A stretch of 64,000 nt of DNA from NCBI RefSeq assembly GCF_004519335.1, contig NZ_SOZD01000002.1:682001-746000 (forward strand), given 5' to 3'. The DNA is from Jiella endophytica. GTDB lineage: Bacteria > Pseudomonadota > Alphaproteobacteria > Rhizobiales > Rhizobiaceae. Shown here one piece after another: positions 41,039 to 49,641 of this stretch. Numbering within the stretch: position 1 is the first letter of the stretch; each line of letters starts with the position of its first letter. A program made the position numbers and the translations under genes. The notes under the pieces were generated by a model. That model made no database searches. It was not told the DNA's origin and worked only from the letters and a program-made list of their open reading frames with translations.

Positions 41039-42316
41039 ATGCTGCTGCCGACCATCCTGTTCTTCTCGCTGATGCTCCTCGGCATGCCGATCGCCTTTGC
41101 GATCGGGATCGCCGGCTTTTCCTTCTTCCTGACCAGCCAGTTCATCCCGGTTTCGATCGGCATCCAGCAGGTCGCCACGGCCTCCCAGAGCTTTCCGCTG
41201 CTGGCGGTGCCGTTGTTCCTGCTCGCCGGCCACATGATGAACAAGACCGGCATCACCCGCCGGCTGATCGACTGCTCCAACGCGCTGGTCTCCTGGATGG
41301 CCGGCGGCCTCGCCCAGGTCTGCATCCTCCTGTCGACCTTCATGGGCGGCGTCTCCGGCTCGGCGGTGGCGGACGCGGCGATGGAGGCGCGGGTGCTCGG
41401 CCCGGAGATGCTGCGCTCCGGCTATGGCCGCGGCTTCACCGCCGCCACCATGGCCGTCGGATCGCTGATCACCGCGACGATCCCGCCGAGCCTCGGGTTG
41501 ATCCTCTACGGCTTCGTCGGCAACGTCTCGATCGGCAGGCTGTTTCTCGCCGGCATCATCCCCGGCCTGATGATGATGGTCGCGCTGATGGCGACGGTCT
41601 GGATCGTCGCCAAGAAGCGCGGCTATGGCGGCGAGGCCCGCTCGCTGCCGGACATCGGGACGGTCGGCCGGACACTCTGGCATGCGAAATGGGCGCTGAT
41701 CTTTCCGGTAGCCCTCCTCGTCTCGATCCGCAGCGGCATCTTTACCGCCTCGGAGGTCGGCGCCTTCGCCGTCGTCTATGCCCTCCTCGTCGGCATCTTC
41801 GCCCATCGCGAACTGACCTGGGGGGCGCTGCAGGAAGCGCTGTCGGAAAGCGTCGTCGACATCGGCGTCATCACGCTGATCATCCTCTTCTCCGGCATGG
41901 TCGGCTACGCCATCGTCTTCGAGCGCGCGCCGCAGACCATCGCCGAGGCGCTGCTCGGGCTTTCCAGCGAGCCGATCATCGTCGTCTTCCTGATCCTTCT
42001 CTTCGTCTTCATCTGCGGGCTGTTCATCGAGGCGACGGTGCTCGTCCTCCTGCTGACGCCGATCGTCCTGCCAATCGTCAAGCCGCTGGGCGTCGATCCG
42101 GTGCATTTCGGCATCCTGATGATGACCATCGTCACCCTCGGTGGCATGACCCCGCCGGTCGGCGTCGCGATGTATGCCGTCTGCTCGATCCTCGACGTGC
42201 CGATCGAGGAATATGTCACGGAATCGCTGCCCTTCGTCGGGGCGATCCTTCTGGTGGTGACGGTGCTGGCGCTGCTTCCCGGGCTCGTGCTGTTCCTGCC
42301 GAACCTTCTGATGTAA
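41039..42316 (+). CDS. dctM: TRAP transporter large permease, DctM family
   Basis: 425 residues, twelve or so membrane helices. DctM signatures are LLGMPIAFAIGIAGFSFFLT, AVPLFLLAGHMMNKTGITRR, FMGGVSGSAVADAAMEARVL, ATIPPSLGLILYG and TPIVLPIVKPLGVDPVHFGI. This is the sodium-coupled translocation subunit. It ends 46 bases before uxuA. Confidence 0.95.
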   Translation: MLLPTILFFSLMLLGMPIAFAIGIAGFSFFLTSQFIPVSIGIQQVATASQSFPLLAVPLFLLAGHMMNKTGITRRLIDCSNALVSWMAGGLAQVCILLSTFMGGVSGSAVADAAMEARVLGPEMLRSGYGRGFTAATMAVGSLITATIPPSLGLILYGFVGNVSIGRLFLAGIIPGLMMMVALMATVWIVAKKRGYGGEARSLPDIGTVGRTLWHAKWALIFPVALLVSIRSGIFTASEVGAFAVVYALLVGIFAHRELTWGALQEALSESVVDIGVITLIILFSGMVGYAIVFERAPQTIAEALLGLSSEPIIVVFLILLFVFICGLFIEATVLVLLLTPIVLPIVKPLGVDPVHFGILMMTIVTLGGMTPPVGVAMYAVCSILDVPIEEYVTESLPFVGAILLVVTVLALLPGLVLFLPNLLM

Positions 42317-42362
42317 CGCGGGGTCCGTCCCGGCAGCTTCCAATCATGAAAGAGGAATGATG

Positions 42363-43571
42363 ATGCGGCAGACCTGGCGCTGGTTCGGCCCGAACGATCG
42401 CGTGAGCGTCGACGACATGCTGCAGGCAGGGGTCGAGGGAGTGGTCTCGGCGCTGCATCACGTTCCGACCGGCGAGGTCTGGACGGCGGAAGCGATTGCC
42501 GTGCGCCAAAGCGAGATCGCCACGCGCCGCGACGGCTCGCCTTCGGGCATCGCCTGGGAGGTGGTCGAGAGCCTGCCGGTCTCCGAGGAGATCAAAAAGC
42601 AGACAGGCGCCTTCCGCGCGCATGTCGAGAGCTACAAGACCAGCCTGAAGCACCTGAAAGCTGCCGGCATCGAGGTCGTCTGCTACAATTTCATGCCGGT
42701 CCTCGACTGGACGCGCACGGACTTGGCCTACAGGGTTCACCATGGCGGCACGGCGATGCGCTTCGACCTTGTCGACTTCGCCGCCTTCGACATCTTCATC
42801 CTCGAACGGCCCGGCGCCGGAGAGAGCTTTCTGGAAGACGTCGCGGCCGCGGCGGAAAAGCGCTTTGCCGAGATGCAGGACGCCCGCAAGGCGGAGCTTG
42901 CGAAGAACGTCGTCTTCGGCCTTCCTGGAGCGGCGGAGCACTTCACCCTCGCCGACGTCAGAGCCCATCTCGCCGAATATGGCGCGATCGACGAGGACAG
43001 GCTGCGCAGCCATTTCGTCGACTTCCTGTCTGAGGTCGCGCCGCTGGCCGAGGAACTCGGCATCCGCCTCTGCTGCCATCCCGACGATCCGCCCTTTCCG
43101 CTGCTCGGCCTGCCGCGCATCATGTCGACCGAGGCGCAGTATCGGACCGTCATGGAAGCGGTCGACCTTCCGGCCAACGGCATCACGCTCTGTTCCGGCT
43201 CCCTCGGCGTGCGGCCCGACAACGACCTCCCCGGCATGATGGAGCGACTGGGCGACCGGGTGCATTTCCTGCATCTTCGCAACACCAGGCGCGAGGGCGA
43301 TGGCCTGCCCTGCTCCTTCCACGAGGCCGAACACCTTGCCGGCGACACCGACATGGTGGCGCTCATTGCCGCGGCGCTCAACGAAGAGGCGAGGCGCAAG
43401 GCCGCCGGCCGCCCAGACGCTTCGATCCCGTTCCGGCCGGACCATGGCCAGGACATCCTCGACGACCTCTCACGAAAGGCTCAGCCGGGTTATCCGGCGA
43501 TTGGGCGTCTGAAGGGCTTGGCGGAGCTCAGGGGGGTCATCGCGGGGTTGGGGTATGGGGGACGGCCCTAA
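42363..43571 (+). CDS. uxuA: Mannonate dehydratase
   Basis: 402 residues. UxuA turns D-mannonate into 2-keto-3-deoxygluconate. MRQTWRWFGPNDRVSVDDML, the CYNFMPVLDWTRTDLAY stretch, CCHPDDPPFPLLGLPRI and GDRVHFLHLRNTRRE are diagnostic, and His and Asp ligands for Fe/Mn lie in these segments. Three ATGs stand in a row (42357, 42360, 42363); GAGGA at 42352-42356 favours the third. The fructuronate reductase and isomerase genes are not in the window. Confidence 0.95.
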   Translation: MRQTWRWFGPNDRVSVDDMLQAGVEGVVSALHHVPTGEVWTAEAIAVRQSEIATRRDGSPSGIAWEVVESLPVSEEIKKQTGAFRAHVESYKTSLKHLKAAGIEVVCYNFMPVLDWTRTDLAYRVHHGGTAMRFDLVDFAAFDIFILERPGAGESFLEDVAAAAEKRFAEMQDARKAELAKNVVFGLPGAAEHFTLADVRAHLAEYGAIDEDRLRSHFVDFLSEVAPLAEELGIRLCCHPDDPPFPLLGLPRIMSTEAQYRTVMEAVDLPANGITLCSGSLGVRPDNDLPGMMERLGDRVHFLHLRNTRREGDGLPCSFHEAEHLAGDTDMVALIAAALNEEARRKAAGRPDASIPFRPDHGQDILDDLSRKAQPGYPAIGRLKGLAELRGVIAGLGYGGRP

Positions 43572-43577
43572 AACGTC

Positions 43578-43705
43578 GTCATTCTCAGGCCCCGTCCCGA
43601 GAATCCAAGGGCGGTTGCCGAAACCTTTGCCGCTGCCGACTTCTGCTGCCAAAGCCAATTGCGCCCGACGATTTCTGGATTCTCGGGACGGGGCCCGAGA
43701 ATGAC
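43578..43705. repeat. 30-base inverted repeat after uxuA
   Basis: Arm 43578-43607 (core ATTCTCAGGCCCCGTCCCGA) is complementary to arm 43676-43705 at 29 of 30 positions, with a 68-base centre. No gene lies within. It follows the uxuA stop by six bases and could form a long hairpin, so it may end or protect the uxuA transcript. Repeats of this type are common in alphaproteobacterial intergenic DNA (from memory). Confidence 0.8.
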
Positions 43706-43797
43706 GCAGCTCTGCAGTCGGCGCCCCTTCCACCCGGCGCGGCAATTGGGATGGATCGCGGGATATAACTTGGACCGCGGATATGGTACGCCCGCTC

Positions 43798-43860
43798 GCA
43801 CCCTCGTCCTTCGAGGCTCCCCCGCTCTTCGCGCGGGCTCACACCTCAGGATGAGGGTGC
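43798..43860. repeat. Palindromic repeat at the end of the second GntR gene
   Basis: GCACCCTC at 43798-43805 pairs with GAGGGTGC ending at 43860, and the inner bases GTCCT/AGGAT continue the stem. The centre holds CGCTCTTCGCGCG. The element overlaps the last codons of the minus-strand regulator gene, whose stop is at 43839, so its final residues (EKHPHPEV) are encoded by the repeat. Confidence 0.7.
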
Positions 43861-44612
43861 TTTTCCGGCACCCTAACCTCCTCCTCCAGCGCCGACTGGG
43901 TCCTCGTCGCGCCGAGTTCGATGACGGCGCGCATGGTCGCCCGCGCCCGCTCCTCGTCCTTCGAGGCGATGGCCTCGACGATGCGGCGGTGATTGTCGGC
44001 GCATTCGCGGATCATCTCGGCATCCTCCGCGGGCGAGGACAGCCGCAGAACGATCGCCAGCGCCGTCTCGATCAGGCCGCTGGTCGCCCGCATGAACGGG
44101 TTCTGCGAGATGTCGGCGACGGCGAGGTGAAACTTCAGGTCGACCCGCGCGATCGAGGTGCGGTCGTGGCCGAGATCGCCGAGTTCCTCGACGATGGCGG
44201 CAAGGCGGGCGATATCCTCCCCCGTCGCCCGGCGGCAGGCGAGCGCGGCGGCTTCGGGTTCGAAGGCGAGGCGCATCGTCGCCAGATCCTCGATGAAGCG
44301 AGCGTCGAGCCCGGTCTCGACCCGCCAGCGAAGGACATCGGGATCGAGGAGGTTCCAGCGCTCGCGTTCGAGCACCTTGGTTCCGACGCGCGTCTTCGCC
44401 TCGATCAATCGTTTCGCCGCCAGCGTCTTCATCGCCTCGCGCAGGACGGTGCGCGAGACGCCGAAAGTCTCGCCGAGCTCCTTGTCGCCCGGCAGGATCG
44501 AGCCCGGCGGGAAGCTGCCGCCGACGATCTGGCGCCCGAGTGTTCCGACCACATGGGCATGGCTCGAGCGGATCCCCTGGACGCCTCCCGCAGAGGCCAA
44601 CAGCCCGGTCAT
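43839..44612 (-). CDS. GntR-family regulator, FadR-like, of the ytf operon
   Basis: 257 residues from the ATG at 44612. Winged helix: HVVGTLGRQIVGGSFPPGSI, ELGETFGVSRTVLREAMKTL, RVGTKVLERERWNLLDPDVL; FCD domain: RVDLKFHLAVADISQNPFMR and ADNHRRIVEAIASKDEERAR. It is the last gene of the ABC operon, its start overlapping yjfF by four bases. It probably controls its own operon through the AT-rich site before ytfQ. The C-terminal end runs into a repeat. Confidence 0.92.
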   Translation of the reverse strand: MTGLLASAGGVQGIRSSHAHVVGTLGRQIVGGSFPPGSILPGDKELGETFGVSRTVLREAMKTLAAKRLIEAKTRVGTKVLERERWNLLDPDVLRWRVETGLDARFIEDLATMRLAFEPEAAALACRRATGEDIARLAAIVEELGDLGHDRTSIARVDLKFHLAVADISQNPFMRATSGLIETALAIVLRLSSPAEDAEMIRECADNHRRIVEAIASKDEERARATMRAVIELGATRTQSALEEEVRVPEKHPHPEV

Positions 44613-45595
44613 GCCGGGATCGCGGCCGAAGCGCCGCTGCGGCGCGCGCTCAGCCAGACGAGGCCGCGCTGCAGGGCGATGAAGGCGAACAGGAGCAGTC
44701 CGATCACGATCTTTGTCCACCAGCTCGAAAGCGTCCCGTCGAAGACGATGTACGTCTGGATCAGTCCCATGATGAGGATGCCGAGAAGGGTGCCGGCGAC
44801 ATAGCCCGACCCGCCGGTGAGCAGCGTGCCGCCGATGACGACGGCGGCGATGGCGTCGAGCTCGACGCCGACCGCGGCCAGCGAATAGCCTGCCGAGGTA
44901 TAGAGCGAGAAGGCGATGCCGGCGAGCCCGGCGAGGAAGCTCGACAGGGCGTAGATCATCACCGTGGTCCTCGCGATCGGAACGCCCATCAGCTCGGCCG
45001 ACTGGCGGTTGCCGCCGATCGCATAGACGTTGCGGCCGAAGGAGGTGAAGTGGGCAATGAGGATGCCGGCGAGGAAGACGGCGAGCATCGCCATGCCGAT
45101 GAAGGTCAGTCGCCCGCCGCCCGGCATCCTGAAATAGAGCCCGTGCAGCGTGTCGTAGAGGCCGGCCTTGATCGGCACCGAATCGATCGAGATCAGGAAG
45201 GCGATACCCCGCGCGAAGAACATGCCAGCCAGCGTCACGATGAAGGGCGGCATGGCGAGATAGTGGATCATTGCCCCCATCACTGCCCCGAAGACGGTGG
45301 TGATCGCCAGGAGGAGGACGATGGCGAGAAGCGGCGGCACCCCCCAGTCGCCCATCGCCACCGCCAGGAAGACCCCGGTGAAGGCGATCACCGAGCCGAT
45401 CGACAGGTCGATGCCGCCGGACAGGATGACGAAGGTCATGCCGACCGCGGCGATGCCGAGAAAGGCGTTGTCGGTGAGGAGATTGCCGATCACCCGGGTC
45501 GACAGCATGTTGGGGAACTGCGCGATGCACAGCGCATAGGCGAGGATGAAGATCAGGAAGGTCGTCGCCAGCGAAAACAGTCTCGACGAGGTCAT
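44609..45595 (-). CDS. yjfF: Galactofuranose-type ABC transporter permease
   Basis: 328 residues, eight to ten membrane helices. GMTFVILSGGIDLSIGSVIA, VGVELDAIAAVVIGGTLLTG and GGNRQSAELMGVPIARTTVM are signatures of ribose/galactofuranose permeases. Together with the ytfT product it forms the channel. It overlaps ytfT by four bases and the regulator by four. Confidence 0.92.
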   Translation of the reverse strand: MTSSRLFSLATTFLIFILAYALCIAQFPNMLSTRVIGNLLTDNAFLGIAAVGMTFVILSGGIDLSIGSVIAFTGVFLAVAMGDWGVPPLLAIVLLLAITTVFGAVMGAMIHYLAMPPFIVTLAGMFFARGIAFLISIDSVPIKAGLYDTLHGLYFRMPGGGRLTFIGMAMLAVFLAGILIAHFTSFGRNVYAIGGNRQSAELMGVPIARTTVMIYALSSFLAGLAGIAFSLYTSAGYSLAAVGVELDAIAAVVIGGTLLTGGSGYVAGTLLGILIMGLIQTYIVFDGTLSSWWTKIVIGLLLFAFIALQRGLVWLSARRSGASAAIPA

Positions 45596-46650
45596 CTTGC
45601 GGCCTCCTTGCCGGTCTCGCGGGCGGGCGGCGTCGCCGGCGCGGCATCGGGAGCCCGGCCCGGCCGGTGCTTGAAATAGGCAAACAGCGTGTGGCTCGCC
45701 GGCGACTGGACGACGAGAATGACGACGATGATCGCCGCCTTGATGACGAGGTTGAACTCCGGCGGGAAGCCGGCGAGCAGGATGCCGGTATTGACCGACT
45801 GGATGATCATCGCGCCGATCAGCGAGCCGGCGATGGAGAAGCGCCCACCCATCAGCGAATTGCCGCCGACGACGACGGCGAGGATCGCGTCGAGCTCGAG
45901 CCAGAGGCCGGCATTGTTGGCGTCGGCGCCCCTGATGTCGGCCGCAGCGACGATGCCGGCGACGGCGGCGCAGAGGCCCGAGGCCGCATAGACCGCAAGC
46001 AGCAGCGCCGAGGTGCCGATGCCGGCAAGCGACGAGGCCCGACGGTTGATGCCGATCGCCTCGACGAGAAGGCCGAGGGCGGTGGAGCGGAACAGCAGCG
46101 AGACGACGATGCCGAGGAAGACCCAGAGGATCACCGGAAACGGCACGCTGGCGAGCGAGCCCGAGCCGATGAAGATCAGGCCGGGATCGTTGAAGGTCAG
46201 GATGACGCCCTCGGTGACGAGCTGGGCGATGCCGCGGCCAGCGACCATCAGGATCAGCGTCGCGATGATCGGCTGGATGCCGAGAAAGGCGACCAGCGCA
46301 CCGTTCCACAGCCCGCAGAGGATGCCGACGCCGAGTGTGGCGAGTACCGTTACCGCCAGCGAATGGTCGCTGGTGATCAGTGCCGCCGCGACGGCCCCGG
46401 CGATCGCCATCACCGCGCCGACGGAGAGGTCGATGCCGCGCGTCGCGATCACCAGCGTCATGCCGATCGCGAGCAGCGCCACCGGCGCGCCGCGGTTGAG
46501 AATGTCGATCAGGCTGCCATAGAGGCGGCCATTGGCATAGGCGATGTCGAGGAAGCCCGGCGCGATCGCGGTGTTGAGGGCAAGGATCACCACCAGCGCG
46601 ACGAGCTGCGGCAGGATCCGTCTGAAGGTGGACAGCCCCGGGCCGGTCAC
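45592..46650 (-). CDS. ytfT: Galactofuranose-type ABC transporter permease
   Basis: 352 residues from a GTG at 46650, overlapping the ATPase stop by four bases (GTGA). GMTLVIATRGIDLSVGAVMA, AIGINRRASSLAGIGTSALL and WLELDAILAVVVGGNSLMGG mark the family. A charged C-terminal tail of about 35 residues (Ala/Pro/Arg rich) is extra to the usual length. Confidence 0.92.
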   Translation of the reverse strand: MTGPGLSTFRRILPQLVALVVILALNTAIAPGFLDIAYANGRLYGSLIDILNRGAPVALLAIGMTLVIATRGIDLSVGAVMAIAGAVAAALITSDHSLAVTVLATLGVGILCGLWNGALVAFLGIQPIIATLILMVAGRGIAQLVTEGVILTFNDPGLIFIGSGSLASVPFPVILWVFLGIVVSLLFRSTALGLLVEAIGINRRASSLAGIGTSALLLAVYAASGLCAAVAGIVAAADIRGADANNAGLWLELDAILAVVVGGNSLMGGRFSIAGSLIGAMIIQSVNTGILLAGFPPEFNLVIKAAIIVVILVVQSPASHTLFAYFKHRPGRAPDAAPATPPARETGKEAAR

Positions 46651-48212
46651 GCGACGCTCTCCCTTGTGCCGGCGGCCGCTTGCCCAGCCGCCTCGCCGGC
46701 GCCGTGGTTTTCGCTCGCGGCGATCGCCCGCATGATGGCGTCGGCGGTGATCTCGCCGGCCGGCAGTTCGCCGACATGGCGGCGGTCCGCCAGAACCCGC
46801 ACCCGCGTCGCATAGGCGACGATCTCCTCGAGCTCGGAAGAGATGACGAGCAGTGACATACCGCGTTCCCTGAGTTCTCCGATCAGCCGGATGATCTCGG
46901 CATGGGCGCCGACGTCGATGCCGCGGGTCGGCTCGTCGAGAATCAGGAGCCGCGGGTCGGTGGCCAGCCAGCGGGCGAGGATGACCTTCTGCTGGTTGCC
47001 GCCGGAGAGGAACTTGATCGGCTTCTCGCGGTCGCTGGTGCGGATGTCGAGGGCCGCGATGTATCGGTCGGCGATCGCCTCCTGCTCCTTGCGGGACAGC
47101 GGCTTCGCCCATCCCCGCCGGGCCTGCAGCGCGAGGATGATGTTCTCCCGCACCGAGAGGTCGTCGATGATGCCGTCCTGCTTGCGATCCTCCGGGCAGA
47201 AACCGAAACCACGGGAAATCGCGTCGCGGGGCGAGGAGAAGCTCGCAGGCTTGCCGTCGACCTCGATGGTGCCATGGTCTGGCTGGTGGATGCCGAACAT
47301 CAGCTCGGCGCTCTCGGTGCGGCCGGCGCCGAGGAGACCGGCGACGCCGACCACCTCGCCCGCCCGCATCTCCAGATCGAAGGGCGCGATGCGGCCGCGC
47401 TTGGAAAGACCCTTGAAGCTCGCGACGACAGGCTTTGTCGCAAGGTCGGGCGGCTCGGCGCGCTGCTCCTCCTCGGCCTTCAGTTCGCGGCCGAGCATCA
47501 GCGACACGAGTTCGAGCCGGTCCAGCCCGGCGAGCGGCCGCGTCGCCACCTTGTGGCCGTTCCTGAGGATCGTGACGCGGTCGGCGATGCGATAGACCTG
47601 ATCGAAGAAGTGGGTGATGAAGACGACGCCGAGGCCGCGGCCCTTGAGGGACTGAAGGATCGCAAACAGCCGCGAGACCTCCGCCGCGTCGAGGCTGGCG
47701 GTCGGCTCGTCGAGGATCAGCACCTTGCCGGAAATGTCGACGGCCCTTGCGATGGCGACGATCTGGCGGACGGCGACCGAATAGGTGCCGAGCAGCGCCG
47801 CGACGTCGATGTCGAGCCCGTACTGGTCGAGGATCTCGCGCGAGCGGCGGTTCGCCTCGCGCCGGTCAGTGAGGCCGAAGCGCTTCGGCTCGCGGCCGAG
47901 AAAGAGGTTTTCGGCAACCGTCAGATTGGGCAGGAGATTGACCTCCTGATAGACCGTTCCGATGCCGAGCGCCTGGGCATCCTTGACGTCGGCCGGATCG
48001 ACGGCGACGCCATCGAGGCAGACCCTGCCGCGGTCGCGGCGATAGGCGCCGGTGAGGATCTTGATGAGGGTCGACTTGCCGGCGCCGTTTTCCCCGACAA
48101 GGGCGTGGATCTCGCCGGCGAGAAGCTCGAAATCGACATTCGACAGCGCCGTGACGCCGAAGAATTCCTTGCCGACGCCGTCCGCGCGAAGCAGCGGCTC
48201 GTTCTTCACCAT
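46647..48212 (-). CDS. ytfR: Galactofuranose-type ABC transporter ATP-binding protein
   Basis: 521 residues with two ABC domains. The first has Walker A VGENGAGKST and LILDEPTASLD; the second has a degenerate Walker A (GLLGAGRTE), a signature SGGNQQKV and LLILDEPTRGID, as normal for sugar ATPases of this type. The chosen ATG at 48212 follows GGGGAAG. It belongs to the class of RbsA/MglA/YtfR. Confidence 0.94.
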   Translation of the reverse strand: MVKNEPLLRADGVGKEFFGVTALSNVDFELLAGEIHALVGENGAGKSTLIKILTGAYRRDRGRVCLDGVAVDPADVKDAQALGIGTVYQEVNLLPNLTVAENLFLGREPKRFGLTDRREANRRSREILDQYGLDIDVAALLGTYSVAVRQIVAIARAVDISGKVLILDEPTASLDAAEVSRLFAILQSLKGRGLGVVFITHFFDQVYRIADRVTILRNGHKVATRPLAGLDRLELVSLMLGRELKAEEEQRAEPPDLATKPVVASFKGLSKRGRIAPFDLEMRAGEVVGVAGLLGAGRTESAELMFGIHQPDHGTIEVDGKPASFSSPRDAISRGFGFCPEDRKQDGIIDDLSVRENIILALQARRGWAKPLSRKEQEAIADRYIAALDIRTSDREKPIKFLSGGNQQKVILARWLATDPRLLILDEPTRGIDVGAHAEIIRLIGELRERGMSLLVISSELEEIVAYATRVRVLADRRHVGELPAGEITADAIMRAIAASENHGAGEAAGQAAAGTRESVA

Positions 48213-48330
48213 GACTTCTTCCCCGTGCGGGATCGGATACTCGGCCAATCTCCCCGACGCCGGCGAGTGGCACGCGTCTCCGGCCGAAGGGTCGAACCAT
48301 CCTCCGGCCGGAAACGCGCAACGAAGAGAC

Positions 48331-48367
48331 CCCGGCCGGCGGTTGCCCAGTCAGACCGCCGGCCGGG
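48331..48367. other. Strong hairpin between ytfQ and ytfR
   Basis: CCCGGCCGGCGGT (48331-48343) pairs perfectly with ACCGCCGGCCGGG (48355-48367) around an 11-base loop. There is no T-run in the direction of transcription (minus). With the repeat at 48378-48478 it forms a set of stable stems after ytfQ. Confidence 0.85.
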
Positions 48368-48377
48368 AAAACCTACA

Positions 48378-48478
48378 GCATCGGCCCGAAAATCGGATCG
48401 ATTTTCGGAAAGCACGATGCGTAGATTGAATAACTTAGAGCGTCCTTTGTGCGTCCATTCGGACGCACGGCGCTCTAA
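48378..48478. repeat. Palindromic intergenic repeat, copy 2 (RIME-like)
   Basis: About 101 bases, ending four bases from the ytfQ stop, and about 90% identical to 30676-30777. Stems: CCGAAAATCG with CGATTTTCGG, and GTGCGTCC with GGACGCAC inside AGAGCG/CGCTCT. It lies in opposite orientation relative to the adjacent gene compared with copy 1. Confidence 0.88.
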
Positions 48479-48482
48479 AGGC

Positions 48483-49445
48483 TCAGTAGCCCTGGTTCTT
48501 CTTCTCTTCGTAGATCGACTTCGGATCGTCCGACTGGGTGTAGAGCTTCGATTCGGTCTGGATGAACTTCTCCGGCTTGGTGCCGTCCTTCAGATAGGCG
48601 TCCAGCGCGTCGAAGGCCGGGCCGGCCATGTTCGGCGTCAGTTCCACCGTGGCATTCGCCTCGCCGTTCTGCATGGCGAGGAAGATGTCCGGCACCGCGT
48701 CGATCGAAACGACGAGAATGTCGGAGCCCGGCTTCAGGCCGGCTTCCTTGATCGCCTGGATCGCGCCGACGGCCATGTCGTCATTGTGGGCGTAGAGGGC
48801 GCAGATGTTCTTGCCGCCGTTCTCGGCCTTGAGGAAGCTTTCCATGACTTCCTTGCCCTTGGTGCGGGTGAAATCGCCGGTCTGCGAGCGGACGATCTTC
48901 AGGTTGTCGTGGCCCGAGATCGCCTTTTCGAAGCCGGCCTTGCGCTTGATCGCCGGCGACGAGCCGGTCGTGCCCTGCAGCTCGACGATGTTGCAGTCCT
49001 TGTCGCCGACCTCCTTGACCAGCCACTCGCCGGCGACCTCGCCCTCATGCTCGAGATCGGAGCCGACGGCAGTCAGATAGAGATCGTCGGACGAATCCAC
49101 CTGCCGGTCGAGCAGCACCACCGGGATCTCGGCGTCCTTGGCCTCTTCCAGCACCTGGTCCCAGCCGGTCGCGACGACCGGCGCGAGCAGGATCGCATCC
49201 ACCCCTTGCGCGATGAAGGAGCGGATCGCCTTGATCTGGTTCTCCTGCTTCTGCTGGGCGTCGGCGAATTTCAGGTCGATGCCGCGTTTTTCCGCCTGCT
49301 CCTTGGTCAGCGTCGTCTCGGCGGCGCGCCAGCCGGATTCCGAACCGATCTGCGAAAAGCCGACGGTCATGTCGGCGGCAAGGGCTGGGCCTGCCATCAG
49401 GCCGGCGAGCGCGACGGCGCCGGCAAGCGTCTTCAAAATCTTCAT
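48483..49445 (-). CDS. ytfQ: Galactofuranose-type ABC transporter substrate-binding protein
   Basis: 320 residues from the ATG at 49445 (signal MKILKTLAGAVALAGLMAGP, cleaving after PALA). It matches E. coli YtfQ through its length: TVGFSQIGSESGWRAAET, QKQENQIKAIRSFIAQGVDA, CNIVELQGTTGSSPAIKRKA, TKGKEVMESFLKAENGGKNI and ANATVELTPNMAGPAFDALD. YtfQ binds galactofuranose or galactopyranose. First gene of the operon. Confidence 0.96.
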   Translation of the reverse strand: MKILKTLAGAVALAGLMAGPALAADMTVGFSQIGSESGWRAAETTLTKEQAEKRGIDLKFADAQQKQENQIKAIRSFIAQGVDAILLAPVVATGWDQVLEEAKDAEIPVVLLDRQVDSSDDLYLTAVGSDLEHEGEVAGEWLVKEVGDKDCNIVELQGTTGSSPAIKRKAGFEKAISGHDNLKIVRSQTGDFTRTKGKEVMESFLKAENGGKNICALYAHNDDMAVGAIQAIKEAGLKPGSDILVVSIDAVPDIFLAMQNGEANATVELTPNMAGPAFDALDAYLKDGTKPEKFIQTESKLYTQSDDPKSIYEEKKNQGY

Positions 49446-49489
49446 GAGTTCCTCCCGAACGAACCCGGCCTCCACACCGGATGCGGTCA

Positions 49490-49515
49490 AGGATAATATT
49501 ATATGATAAATGATG
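49490..49515. promoter_or_regulatory. AT-rich operator/promoter before ytfQ
   Basis: The region is strikingly AT-rich for this genome and contains the perfect palindrome ATAATATTAT (49493-49502) followed by ATGATAAATGAT. It lies 45 to 70 bases before the ytfQ start. It is a likely binding site for the FadR-like regulator at 43839-44612 or a -10 region. Confidence 0.5.
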
Positions 49516-49641
49516 TCCAGTGGCGTTCCATTGTGCGTTGCAACGTTGCCGTCGTTCTGGAGCCGAGAGGAGCAATGCGAGCATGAACGCCGGCGGCCGA
49601 TCTTTGGCCCGGAACCCTTCAGCCGGCAGGTCTCGGATGGG

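Noticed and set aside
40349-42343. 664-codon minus-strand frame opposite the TRAP genes
   Set aside because: Asp/Arg/Gly-rich antisense shadow of the DctQ and DctM genes.
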